DNA from: Rhodococcus phenolicus
GTDB lineage: Bacteria; Actinomycetota; Actinomycetes; Mycobacteriales; Mycobacteriaceae
Direction: 5' to 3'
Length of the DNA stretch: 64,000 nt
Assembly (NCBI RefSeq): GCF_001646785.1
Contig: NZ_LRRH01000001.1
Location: 1-64,000 of the forward strand
Position 1 is the stretch's first letter; the number at the start of each line of letters is the position of its first letter. Both the position numbers and the translations under genes were made by a program. This document shows, one piece after another, positions 54,018 to 63,475 of this stretch. The notes under the pieces were generated by a model. That model was not told the DNA's origin, did not search any database, and was given only the letters and a program-made list of their open reading frames with translations.

Positions 54018-55841
54018 ATGGTGCGTCGTCGAGCAATCCCGATCCTGATCGCCCTGTCCGCTGTGCTCGCCGTGGCCGTGATGGCGTCGGTGGACTGGTC
54101 CACCACGGCGCGGCAGGATCCGGCGCGGGCGTTGCTGCTCGGGCCGCGCGAAGCGTTCGCTGCCGCGGAGGGTCCGTTCCTGCCGGTTTTCGGCACCACC
54201 GAGCTGATCCTGTTCCTGGGTGCGGGCCTGGCGTTCGTGGTGTCCGGCGCCGTGGCGTGGCAGTTCCGCCCGCACGACCTGACGGGACCGCTGATTCTGG
54301 CGGCGGGCATGCTGTGGCTGCTCGGCGGGCTGCGTCGCTCCAGCAATCCGGTTCTGTTCACGATCGGCGTCGTTGCGACGAACCTGTATCTGCCGCTACT
54401 GCTGCAGGCGGTGATCGGATTCCCGACCGGCCGGCTGCACCACCGCTGGGAGAAGTGGTTCATCGGCGCGACCTGGTTCCTTGCGACCGTCGGCGTGGTG
54501 ACCGAGTGGATGTTCGTCGATCCACGAGCGACAGTCACGTTGCTCCCTTCGACGTCCAGAAATCTGCTGCTGATCCGGCACGAGCCCGCGGTGGCGGACC
54601 CGATCCAGCTGGTGGTCGGTGCCGGTGCGCTGGTGCTGGTCGCCGTCGTCGTCGGGGTGGTGACGGTGCGCTGGCGGCGCGGAACTCCCGCCTATCGAGC
54701 GGGATTCGCGCCGCTCGCGATCGCGTACGCCGTCGCGGGGCTCGTGACGGTGGCGATTCTGTCCACGGCGATCCGGGTGCCCGGCTCCCCCTACATCTGG
54801 ATCCTGAATCTTCGATATCCGGGTGCGGCACTGTTCCCCCTGGCCGTGGCGATCGGGTTGGTGCGCTACCGGCTGGCGCGGGCGGCGATCAGCGACGCGA
54901 TGGTGGAGATCGGCGACGTGCCGCTCGATGTCGGCTTCGTCGACGCGCTACGTCGCGCGGTACGCGACCCGAGTCTGGTGCTGTGGACGTATTCACCCGA
55001 GGACGATTGTTACCGCGACGCGGACGGCACCGCGCGGCACCTGCCTCGGCGGTCACGGTCGCGGGCCGCGACGATCGTCGAACGTGACGGACGGCCGGTC
55101 GGTGCGCTCGTCTACGACGCGACGCTCGAGGCGCAACCAGAACTGCTCGCGGCGGTGCGCAGTGCGACGATCGTCGCGTTGGATCACGAGCGTCTTCGGG
55201 ACTCGCTGCGCGAACAGCTCGAGGAGGTACGGCGGTCGCGGGAGAGGATCGTGGCGGCCGGCGACATGCAACGGAAGCGTCTGGAACGCGACCTGCACGA
55301 CGGCGCGCAGCAGCGCCTGGTTGCGGCGTCGTTGCTGTTGCGCCGCGCGCAGCGCGCCGACGACGAGATGGATCTGCGCAAGTTCCTCGGTGACGGGGTC
55401 GCCGAGCTCGACAATGCCCTGGTCGAGCTGCGAGAACTGGCCCGCGGCGTGTATCCGCCGGTATTGACCGAGCGTGGACTGATGGTGGCTCTGAAATCGC
55501 TCGCCGAGCGGGCGCCGCTCCCCGTCCGCATCGAGAACCGCATAGCTGAGCGGCTGCCGGCCGCGACCGAGCTGGCCGCGTATCTGATCACCGCCGAGGC
55601 CGTCACGAACGCGGCCAAGCATTCGGGTGCGTCGGTGGTCGACATCCAACTGGAACGGGACGACGACGCGCTGATACTGACGATCCGTGACGACGGCTGT
55701 GGCGGAGCACACCCGACCGCAGGCAGCGGGCTGGACGGGTTGGCCGATCGCGCGGCCGCTCTCGGCGGGTACCTGATGTTGTACAGCCCTCCGGGCATGG
55801 GCACGACCGTCACCGTGAGCCTTCCCCTCGGTTCCCCGTGA
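54018..55841 (+). CDS. Membrane sensor histidine kinase (HisKA_3/NarX type) with eight predicted helices
   Basis: The 607-residue kinase has about eight transmembrane helices in residues 8-295, a cytoplasmic GAF-like or linker region (to about 400), then HisKA_3 with phospho-acceptor H427 in RLERDLHDGAQQRLVAASLLLRR and a HATPase (ITAEAVTNAAKHSGAS, DDGCGGAH, SGLDGLADRAAALGG). The membrane part resembles the 7-8 helix input domains of streptomycete-type NarX kinases. The ATG has an SD (GAGGAG). The next gene, 147 bp downstream in the same direction, encodes the Ser/Thr-kinase/response-regulator fusion that is its likely phosphotransfer partner. Confidence 0.92.
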   Translation: MVRRRAIPILIALSAVLAVAVMASVDWSTTARQDPARALLLGPREAFAAAEGPFLPVFGTTELILFLGAGLAFVVSGAVAWQFRPHDLTGPLILAAGMLWLLGGLRRSSNPVLFTIGVVATNLYLPLLLQAVIGFPTGRLHHRWEKWFIGATWFLATVGVVTEWMFVDPRATVTLLPSTSRNLLLIRHEPAVADPIQLVVGAGALVLVAVVVGVVTVRWRRGTPAYRAGFAPLAIAYAVAGLVTVAILSTAIRVPGSPYIWILNLRYPGAALFPLAVAIGLVRYRLARAAISDAMVEIGDVPLDVGFVDALRRAVRDPSLVLWTYSPEDDCYRDADGTARHLPRRSRSRAATIVERDGRPVGALVYDATLEAQPELLAAVRSATIVALDHERLRDSLREQLEEVRRSRERIVAAGDMQRKRLERDLHDGAQQRLVAASLLLRRAQRADDEMDLRKFLGDGVAELDNALVELRELARGVYPPVLTERGLMVALKSLAERAPLPVRIENRIAERLPAATELAAYLITAEAVTNAAKHSGASVVDIQLERDDDALILTIRDDGCGGAHPTAGSGLDGLADRAAALGGYLMLYSPPGMGTTVTVSLPLGSP

Positions 55842-55988
55842 TCTGATCGGAGGCGCATCCGGCTCGTTCGCTCACCCAGCAGTTTCGGGATCACGGCATC
55901 GGACGATGTCCCGTGCCGGCACCGAACCGGTTCCGTTGTCTGTCCGAGAGGCGTTCAATGGAATCCGGAGACCTCGGAGGTGCTGGCA

Positions 55989-57596
55989 GTGGTTGGGGGG
56001 AACGAATTCGACCCGGGCACGGTCTTCGCCGGATACACGATCGAGCGGTTGCTCGGCATCGGCGGGATGGGCACGGTGTATCTCGCTGCGCACCCTCATC
56101 TGCCGCGCCGGGTGGCGCTGAAGGTGCTGCATCCGGGTCTCGCGTCCGACGAGTACATCGCGACCCGCTTCGAACGCGAAGCGACACATGTCGCGCGGCT
56201 CGAACATCACAACATCGTCCAGATCTACGACCGAGGCCGCGAGGACGGCCGCTTGTGGATCACCGTGCAGTACGTGCCCGGTGTCACGGCCGCGGACCTG
56301 ATCGCCACCGGACCGATCCCGGTGGAGCGGGCCGTGCACATCGTCTCCGAAACAGCGAAGGCTCTCGATTTCGCGCATTCGGCCGGTGTGCTGCATCGCG
56401 ATGTGAAGCCGGCGAACATCCTCATCGCGGACCCGATCACCCCGGGCGAGGCGGAGCGGGTCCTGCTCACCGACTTCGGTATCGCCAAGGCCCTCGACGA
56501 GACCGGACGCCTCACCCGCACCGGAATGTTCGCGGCGAGTCTGCAGAACGCCGCACCCGAACAGTTCGACACCTCGGTCGTCCTCGATCACCGGGCCGAT
56601 CTGTATTCGCTCGGGTGCACGTTCTACCACCTGGTCACGGGCCGGCCACCATATCCCGGCGAGACGTTGCCGCAATTGTGGCACGGTCACGCCCAGAGCC
56701 CGATCCCGAAGCCCAGCGAGGCACGGTCCGGCATCCCGGTCGCGCTCGACGGGGTCGTGGCGCGCGCCCTCGCCAAGAACCGTGACGACCGCTACCGGTC
56801 GTGCCGGGAGTTCGCCGACGCTGCCGCCGCCGCGCTGGACAGCAACGACATCCGTGAGGCCGGGCCGACAGGACGGTGGCCCGAACCCGCCCGGCCCGAA
56901 TCGCGACGTTCCTCCAGGCGGGAACGCCGGAGAAGCCCGCTGCGGGTGGTCCTGGCCGACGACTCGGTGCTCCTGCGGGAGGGCATTCGCAGCCTGCTCG
57001 GCGACGAGGGCGTCGACGTGGTCGGCGAGGCCGGGGATGCCTCCGATCTGCTCGCCCTCGTCGAGCAGGCCCGTCCCGACATCGCGGTCGTCGACATCCG
57101 GATGCCGCCGACCCACACGGTCGAGGGCATCGAGGCGGCACGCACGATCCGCGCCGAGTTCCCTGAGACGGCCGTGCTGTTGCTGTCGCAGTACGTCGAA
57201 TCCGAGTACGTGATGGACCTGCTGACGAACGGTGCCGGCGGCTTGGGTTATCTGCTCAAGGACCGGGTGGCCGACATCGACGAGTTCATCGACACCCTGC
57301 ACCGCGTCGCGGACGGCGGCTCCGCGATCGACCCGAGCGTGGTGAGCCGGATGGTGTCACGCCCGCATCCCGGCAGCCGGCCGATCGACGATCTGTCCGC
57401 CCGGGAACGCGAGGTGCTGGCTCTCATGGCCGAGGGTCGCTCCAACCGTGCGATCGGTGCCACCCTGTTCCTCGGGGAACGAACCGTCGAGGCGCACATC
57501 CGGTCGATCTTCCTCAAACTCGGCCTCCATCCCGAACCCGAGGACCATCGTCGGGTACTCGCGGTCCTCGAACATCTCGAGTCCACCGCCTCGTAA
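55989..57596 (+). CDS. Hybrid protein: Hanks-type Ser/Thr kinase fused to NarL-type response regulator
   Basis: The 535-residue soluble protein joins two signalling modules. Residues about 14-275 form a Ser/Thr kinase: Gly loop GIGGMGTVYLA, ATP-binding K45 (VALKVL), catalytic D138 (LHRDVKPANIL), Mg-binding D162 (LTDFGIAK), activation segment with Thr residues before AAPEQF, and DHRADLYSLGCTFY. A basic Pro/Arg-rich linker (about 288-317) leads to a receiver domain (VVLADDSVLLREG, phospho-acceptor D369 in VVDIRMPP, K424 in YLLKDRV). The LuxR-type HTH follows (about 468-517; LSAREREVLALMAEGRSNRAIGATLF...VEAHIRSIFLKLGL). All catalytic residues of both modules are present, and there is no membrane segment. 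GTG 55989 is chosen because GGAGG lies 8 nt upstream; GTG 55980 is also in frame. Confidence 0.93.
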   Translation: MVGGNEFDPGTVFAGYTIERLLGIGGMGTVYLAAHPHLPRRVALKVLHPGLASDEYIATRFEREATHVARLEHHNIVQIYDRGREDGRLWITVQYVPGVTAADLIATGPIPVERAVHIVSETAKALDFAHSAGVLHRDVKPANILIADPITPGEAERVLLTDFGIAKALDETGRLTRTGMFAASLQNAAPEQFDTSVVLDHRADLYSLGCTFYHLVTGRPPYPGETLPQLWHGHAQSPIPKPSEARSGIPVALDGVVARALAKNRDDRYRSCREFADAAAAALDSNDIREAGPTGRWPEPARPESRRSSRRERRRSPLRVVLADDSVLLREGIRSLLGDEGVDVVGEAGDASDLLALVEQARPDIAVVDIRMPPTHTVEGIEAARTIRAEFPETAVLLLSQYVESEYVMDLLTNGAGGLGYLLKDRVADIDEFIDTLHRVADGGSAIDPSVVSRMVSRPHPGSRPIDDLSAREREVLALMAEGRSNRAIGATLFLGERTVEAHIRSIFLKLGLHPEPEDHRRVLAVLEHLESTAS

Positions 57597-57629
57597 CGGA
57601 CGCCGTCTCGCGAGGGACACGGTGCCGCG

Positions 57630-58964
<1,335 letters not shown>

Positions 58965-58970
58965 GCCCAG

Positions 58971-58976
58971 AGGCTA
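58971..58976 (-). promoter_or_regulatory. -10 box TAGCCT, leaderless promoter of lat
   Basis: On the minus strand TAGCCT is followed by 6 nt (CTGGGC) and ATG 58964, inside the 69-bp lrpA-lat gap. The gap also has an A+T-rich part (59020-59045) that could bind LrpA. Confidence 0.5.
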
Positions 58977-59033
58977 CGCCTGAAGTTCTACTTCCACGGG
59001 GCCTTGAGGCAGGAGAATATGCTCAAAGAATGG

Positions 59034-59483
59034 CTATCGATCGTAAAATGTTTGGAGTATGACGGTGCTGCGGGTCGCGACGTTCGCAGTCGCGCGGATC
59101 TGCTGCAGCAGGTGTTCGAGTTTCCTCGGGGACCCGACCCGCACGAGCAGGATGTAGCTCTCGTCGCCGGCCACCGAGTGACAGGATTCGATGGCGTCGA
59201 TGTGCCGCAACCGGGCGGGCGCATCGTCCGGCTGCGAAGGATCGAGAGGGGTGATCGCCACGAACGCCGACAGCATGAGCCCGAGCGCCTCCGGGTCGAC
59301 CGCCGCCGAGTATCCGCGGATCACCTCCCGCGACTCGAGCCTGCGCACTCGCGACTGCACCGCCGAGACGGACAGACCCGCCTTCTCCGCGAGCGCCGAC
59401 AACGTGGCCCGCCCGTCGGCGACGAGCTCACGCAGCAACAGCCGATCGATCTCGTCCAGGGATTCTCTCGAGGGTTCCGGCAC
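59034..59483 (-). CDS. lrpA: Lrp/AsnC-family regulator of lysine catabolism
   Basis: The 149-residue feast/famine regulator has an N-terminal HTH (DEIDRLLLRELVADGRATLSALAEKAGLSVSAVQSRVRRLE) and a C-terminal RAM ligand domain (LMLSAFVAITPLD...CHSVAGDESYILLVRVGSPRKLEHLL). In M. tuberculosis the equivalent LrpA controls lat. GTG 59483 has a TAACCT box 6 nt upstream. It is divergent from pcd with only 36 bp between start codons, so one binding event could control both directions. Confidence 0.93.
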   Translation of the reverse strand: MPEPSRESLDEIDRLLLRELVADGRATLSALAEKAGLSVSAVQSRVRRLESREVIRGYSAAVDPEALGLMLSAFVAITPLDPSQPDDAPARLRHIDAIESCHSVAGDESYILLVRVGSPRKLEHLLQQIRATANVATRSTVILQTFYDR

Positions 59484-59489
59484 CAGCGC

Positions 59490-59495
59490 AGGTTA
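59490..59495 (-). promoter_or_regulatory. -10 box TAACCT, leaderless promoter of lrpA
   Basis: On the minus strand TAACCT is followed by 6 nt (GCGCTG) and GTG 59483. The pcd SD (GGAAGGA) lies about 15 bp away on the other strand. Confidence 0.5.
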
Positions 59496-59519
59496 TCCGA
59501 GCACGGAAGGACCGCACCC

Positions 59520-61070
59520 ATGAAACCGAGCCCGCAGCATCCGAGCCCGCAGCATCCGGGCGACCGGCACCCGAACGCAGATCTCGCCTCTCGCGCGGCC
59601 GGTGCGCTGGAGCGATGCGGGGCCGCCGCGCCGGCACACGACGGCTCCCTCGTCGTCGTCACCCCGATCGACGGGTCCGAGCTCGCCCGTCTCCACCCGC
59701 ACACCGCCGCCGACCTCGACACCGTGATCGCCGCGGCCGCCGACGCCTTCCCGGTGTGGCGTGCGGTGCCGGCACCCGAACGAGGCCGGCTCGTGCGCCG
59801 GCTCTCCGAGCTGCTCACCGAGCACAAGGCCGACCTGGCGGACCTCGTCACCCTCGAGGCGGGCAAGATCACCTCCGAGGCCCTCGGCGAGGTCCAGGAG
59901 ATGATCGATGTCTGCGACTTCGCGGTCGGACTGTCGCGTCAGCTCTACGGTCGCACGATGCCGTCCGAGCGTCCCGGGCACCGGTTGATGGAGACGTGGC
60001 ATCCGCTCGGCGTCGTGGGCGTGATCTCCGCGTTCAACTTTCCTGTCGCGGTCTGGTCGTGGAACACCGCGATAGCGCTGGTGTGCGGCGATCCGGTGGT
60101 GTGGAAACCGTCGCAGACGACCCCGTTGACGGCGCTGGCCTGCGACGCGCTGCTGCGCCGCGCCGCCGAGGACGTGGGCGCACCGGAGGCGCTGCACCAC
60201 GTGCTGCTCGGGGACGCCACGGTCGGCGAGGCCCTGGTCGACGATCCGCGGGTGGCGCTGGTCAGCGCGACCGGTTCGGTGCGTATGGGCCGCATCGTCG
60301 GGCCCCGCGTGGCGGCCCGATTCGGCCGCGTCCTGCTCGAACTCGGCGGCAACAACGGGGCAATCGTGAGCCCGTCGGCCGACCTGGACCTGACGGTACG
60401 GGCGGTCGTGTTCGCCGCGGCCGGCACCGCCGGCCAACGCTGCACGACGCTGCGCCGCCTCATCGTGCACCGATCCGTTGCCGACGAACTGGTCCGCCGC
60501 ATCGCGAACGCATATTCCGGATTGCGCATCGGAAACCCGTTCGACGACGGAATCCTGGTGGGGCCGTTGATCTCCGGAGCATCCCACGAAGCGATGACGA
60601 AAGCCCTCGAACGTGCCGAACTCGACGGAGGTGTGCGCGTCACCGGTGGTGAGCGTGTGGACGGTCCGGGCGAGTCGTACTACGTCTCCCCCGCGCTCGT
60701 GCGCATGCCCGCGCAGACGGAGGTCGTTCGAGAGGAGACGTTCGCACCGATCCTGTACGTGCTGACCTACGACGACTTCGACGAGGCGATCGCGGTGCAC
60801 AACGCGGTGCCGCAGGGCTTGGCGTCGTCGATCTTCACCACCGATTCCCGTGAGGCCGAACGCTTCCTGGCCTCGTCCGACTGCGGGATCGCGAACGTCA
60901 ACATCGGCACGTCCGGCGCCGAGATCGGCGGTGCGTTCGGCGGCGAGAAGGAGACAGGAGGCGGACGCGAGTCCGGGTCGGACTCGTGGAAGGCGTACAT
61001 GCGCCGCGCCACCAACACGATCAACTACTCCGACGAACTGCCGCTGGCGCAGGGCGTCGAATTCGGGTGA
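59520..61070 (+). CDS. pcd: Piperideine-6-carboxylate / 2-aminoadipate-semialdehyde dehydrogenase
   Basis: This aldehyde dehydrogenase oxidises the product of LAT to 2-aminoadipate. The 516-residue protein has the cofactor region GVISAFNFPVAVWSWNTAIAL, the general base E274 (LLELGGNNG), the catalytic C308 (AGTAGQRCTTLRR) and the C-terminal GAFGGEKETGGGRESGSDSWKAYMRR. ATG 59520 follows an AAGGA SD; the frame is open for 1.7 kb upstream, but that part is the antisense of lat/lrpA. A 15-bp tandem duplication lies just inside the start. The assignment to lysine catabolism rests on the adjacency to lat and lrpA. Confidence 0.94.
   Translation: MKPSPQHPSPQHPGDRHPNADLASRAAGALERCGAAAPAHDGSLVVVTPIDGSELARLHPHTAADLDTVIAAAADAFPVWRAVPAPERGRLVRRLSELLTEHKADLADLVTLEAGKITSEALGEVQEMIDVCDFAVGLSRQLYGRTMPSERPGHRLMETWHPLGVVGVISAFNFPVAVWSWNTAIALVCGDPVVWKPSQTTPLTALACDALLRRAAEDVGAPEALHHVLLGDATVGEALVDDPRVALVSATGSVRMGRIVGPRVAARFGRVLLELGGNNGAIVSPSADLDLTVRAVVFAAAGTAGQRCTTLRRLIVHRSVADELVRRIANAYSGLRIGNPFDDGILVGPLISGASHEAMTKALERAELDGGVRVTGGERVDGPGESYYVSPALVRMPAQTEVVREETFAPILYVLTYDDFDEAIAVHNAVPQGLASSIFTTDSREAERFLASSDCGIANVNIGTSGAEIGGAFGGEKETGGGRESGSDSWKAYMRRATNTINYSDELPLAQGVEFG
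59526..59555 (+). repeat. 15-bp perfect tandem duplication in the 5' end of pcd
   Basis: CCGAGCCCGCAGCAT occurs twice in a row, encoding two copies of the pentapeptide SPQHP in a His/Pro-rich N-terminal extension. Confidence 0.8.
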
Positions 61071-61077
61071 CCGCCGA

Positions 61078-61464
61078 TCACGACCGACGAGTCCCGGCAT
61101 GCCACAACCAGGCAGCGAGCACCGCTCCCTCCATGACCGCGTCCAGGAGATAGGTCTTCGGGATCCGGCCGGGCGGAGCGTAGACCAGGTCGACGGTGAG
61201 CAGGGTGGCCGCAGTGGCCACCCCCACCCGCCGCGCCGAGCGTTGTCCCTCCGGTGTGTCGGCGGACAGCAGTTGCGCCGTTCCGTTGCCCACGAGCAGT
61301 CCCGCCACGGTGTACATCAGCCACCGGTCCTGTTTGGCGCCGAAGACCGCTTCGAAGCTCCGTCTGTGCACCAGGGGCCACAACCCGCCGAGCACGTTGC
61401 ACGATCCGTGCAGGCGTGCGAGTCCGGCACCGAACCGATCGGCTCCGGCAGCCCGGGTGTTCAT
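61078..61464 (-). CDS. Small integral membrane protein, unknown function
   Basis: The 128-residue protein has about four predicted membrane segments (around LARLHGSCNVLGGLWPLVH, RWLMYTVAGLLVGNGTAQLL, ARRVGVATAATLLTVDLVYA, YLLDAVMEGAVLAAWLWHA), reminiscent of small DoxX-like or DUF-type helical proteins, though I cannot place it. Its ATG overlaps the stop of the gene upstream (ATGA). It is convergent with pcd, seven bases apart. Confidence 0.75.
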   Translation of the reverse strand: MNTRAAGADRFGAGLARLHGSCNVLGGLWPLVHRRSFEAVFGAKQDRWLMYTVAGLLVGNGTAQLLSADTPEGQRSARRVGVATAATLLTVDLVYAPPGRIPKTYLLDAVMEGAVLAAWLWHAGTRRS

Positions 61465-62069
61465 GATGCCGGGGTGCCCCGGCGGGCCAGTGTCAGAACC
61501 CCGCGGGCAGCTGCCCCGACCACCCCGATGCCGAGAACCCACGGTCCACCCACGAGAATCGGATCCATCCACTGGTGCGCCCTGTCGGCACGTCGGTGGC
61601 CGGTGCGCGAGCGGACTCCTCCGTGCGTGAACTCGGCACGGATACCGGTCTCGGTGAACGGATTGTCCGGCCGCGCGGACGCGAAGGACCTCAGGTGGGA
61701 TTCGGCTGCGTCGACCCGATCGGCGCCGAGCAGCAACAGCCAGTGCGCGGCGCGACCTTCACTGAACCGGCGATAGGCGTACCTGCGGACGATTCCCGAC
61801 AGTCCTTTCGGCGGGCACGACGTGCCGAAGACCGGTGTCAGGAAAGCATGCTCGACCGAGCGTTCGCGTGGCCGCTTCTCGTCCTGCCGTTCGGGAAATA
61901 CCCAATGAGCTCCCGTGACGGCGGGTTCGAACCGCTCTTTCGGCACCGCCGGACGGTCCTTCGGATCGAGATCGACTCCCCATCCGGGAATCCGCGCCCG
62001 CAACTCGTCCGAGTCCGAAGGCGACGGTTTGCTCGCGATGTACGCGGCCGGCGTCGACGCGTTCGTCAT
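61461..62069 (-). CDS. Hypothetical protein with C-terminal membrane anchor
   Basis: The 202-residue protein is charged and soluble over the first 165 residues (PTPAAYIASKPSPSDSDELRARIPGWGVDLDPKDRPAVPKE-like opening) and ends in one hydrophobic segment (PWVLGIGVVGAAARGVLTLA). The pattern WGVDLDPKDRPAVPKE is often seen in actinobacterial proteins of unknown function. ATG 62069 has an SD (GGGAGGG). It overlaps the alcohol dehydrogenase by four bases and the next gene by four, so the three are one coupled operon. Confidence 0.75.
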   Translation of the reverse strand: MTNASTPAAYIASKPSPSDSDELRARIPGWGVDLDPKDRPAVPKERFEPAVTGAHWVFPERQDEKRPRERSVEHAFLTPVFGTSCPPKGLSGIVRRYAYRRFSEGRAAHWLLLLGADRVDAAESHLRSFASARPDNPFTETGIRAEFTHGGVRSRTGHRRADRAHQWMDPILVGGPWVLGIGVVGAAARGVLTLARRGTPAS

Positions 62070-63232
62070 CTCGAAGTTCCCTCCCGAGCAGTGTCCGGCA
62101 CGATGACCGGCTTGATGCAGTCGTCCAGTTTCGCGGAGAAGATGTGGAAGCCTTCGGCGATGTGCTCCAGTGGGATCCGATGCGTGACAATATCGTTCGG
62201 TTTGATGAATCCATTGCGGATGTGCTCGAACAAGCGCGGCCACTGGCGCTTGACCGGGCACTGATTCATCCGCAGGGTCAGCCCCTTGTTCATCGCATCC
62301 CCGAACTTCACGGCGCTGAACATGGGCCCGTAGGCCCCCATCACCGAGACGGTTCCACCCTTACGGACCGAATCGATCGCCCAGTTCAACGCAACCGGCG
62401 AACCTCCCTGCAACTTCAACTTGGCCGAAGTCACGTGCTGGAGGAGATTTCCGTCGGCTTCCGCCCCTACCGCGTCGATGGCGACGTCGGCTCCGAGATG
62501 ATCGGTGGCCTTCTTCATCTGCACGACGATGTCGTCGTACTCGGCGAAGTTGTACGTCTCGGCGTGGGCGAAGGTACGCGCCTTCTCCAGCCGGTAGTCG
62601 AGGTGGTCGATCACGATCACCCGTCCGGCGCCCATGAACCACGAACACTTCGCGGCGTACAGACCCACCGGGCCGGCACCGAAAACCACCACGGTGTCGC
62701 CCTCGACGATCTCACCGAGCTGCGCTCCGAAGTACCCGGTCGGCAGGGCGTCCGTGCACATCAGCGCGTCTTCGTCGTCCATCCAGTCCGGGATCGTCTG
62801 CGGCCCGACGTCGGCGAAGGGGACACGCACGAACTCGGCCTGCCCGCCGTCGTAACCACCGCACGTGTGCGAGTAACCGTATATTCCGCCGACGGCGGTG
62901 GCATTGGGGTTGACGTTGTGGCAATTCGAATACAGGCCGCGCGCACAGAAGTAGCAGGAGCCGCAATAGATGTTGAACGGCACCATCACCCGGTCTCCGG
63001 GTTTCACGTTCCGGACCGACGACCCGACTTCGTGTACCACCCCGATGAATTCGTGGCCGAAGGTCGAACCTACTCGTGTGTCCGGCATCATGCCGTGATA
63101 GAGATGCAGATCCGATCCACAGATCGCCGCCCGCTCGACCCGCACGATCGCATCGTTCGGATGCTCGATGCGCGGAATGTCCTTCTCTTCCACCCGGACC
63201 TTGTACGGCCCGCGGTACACCATCGCTTTCAC
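62066..63232 (-). CDS. Zinc-dependent alcohol dehydrogenase (MDR family)
   Basis: The 388-residue medium-chain dehydrogenase has the catalytic zinc motif FGHEFIGVVHEVG, the structural zinc cluster CGSCYFCARGLYSNC, the NAD loop VFGAGPVGLYAAKCSWFMGAGRVIVID and a long insertion (TCGGYDGGQAEFVRVPFAD) as in formaldehyde-dehydrogenase-like members. The substrate is unknown. GTG 63232 has an SD (GGAGG); extending further upstream would run into the small ORF at 63255-63413. It is the main enzyme of an operon with two membrane-associated unknowns. Confidence 0.9.
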   Translation of the reverse strand: MKAMVYRGPYKVRVEEKDIPRIEHPNDAIVRVERAAICGSDLHLYHGMMPDTRVGSTFGHEFIGVVHEVGSSVRNVKPGDRVMVPFNIYCGSCYFCARGLYSNCHNVNPNATAVGGIYGYSHTCGGYDGGQAEFVRVPFADVGPQTIPDWMDDEDALMCTDALPTGYFGAQLGEIVEGDTVVVFGAGPVGLYAAKCSWFMGAGRVIVIDHLDYRLEKARTFAHAETYNFAEYDDIVVQMKKATDHLGADVAIDAVGAEADGNLLQHVTSAKLKLQGGSPVALNWAIDSVRKGGTVSVMGAYGPMFSAVKFGDAMNKGLTLRMNQCPVKRQWPRLFEHIRNGFIKPNDIVTHRIPLEHIAEGFHIFSAKLDDCIKPVIVPDTAREGTSR

Positions 63233-63254
63233 TGCACCTCCCGGATCTCCGGTA

Positions 63255-63413
63255 CTAGGTGGCCCGGGGGCGGTCCCGGAACATGGCTTCGATGCGGGCC
63301 TTGATCTCGGCCGTGCTGAAACCGCTTCCGGATCCCACCGTCCGCCGCGGCTCCGGATCCGGTCCCGCCGCCTCGTTCGGTCCCAGGTCTTGTGCACCTG
63401 TCGTCGTAGTCAT
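63255..63413 (-). CDS. Putative 52-residue protein ahead of the dehydrogenase
   Basis: A 53-codon frame from ATG 63413 to TAG 63255 encodes a Thr/Gly/Pro-rich N-terminus and an amphipathic helix (FSTAEIKARIEAMFRDRPRAT). It ends 22 bp before the dehydrogenase GTG. The helix looks like real coding sequence, but the SD (AAGGG, 11 nt) is weak. I recognise no family. Confidence 0.45.
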   Translation of the reverse strand: MTTTTGAQDLGPNEAAGPDPEPRRTVGSGSGFSTAEIKARIEAMFRDRPRAT

Positions 63414-63475
63414 CTCTCGCAGAACCCTTCTCGCAACTGTGGTGAACCGATGTCACATCCCTGGAGGCCGGCCGT

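Noticed and set aside
53791-54036. Minus-strand 81-codon frame with an RRRVLVVAGITGTTAVAEA-like stretch
   Set aside because: It resembles a Tat signal, but the twin Arg is 50 residues from the start, no mature domain follows, and it lies in the divergent promoter region.
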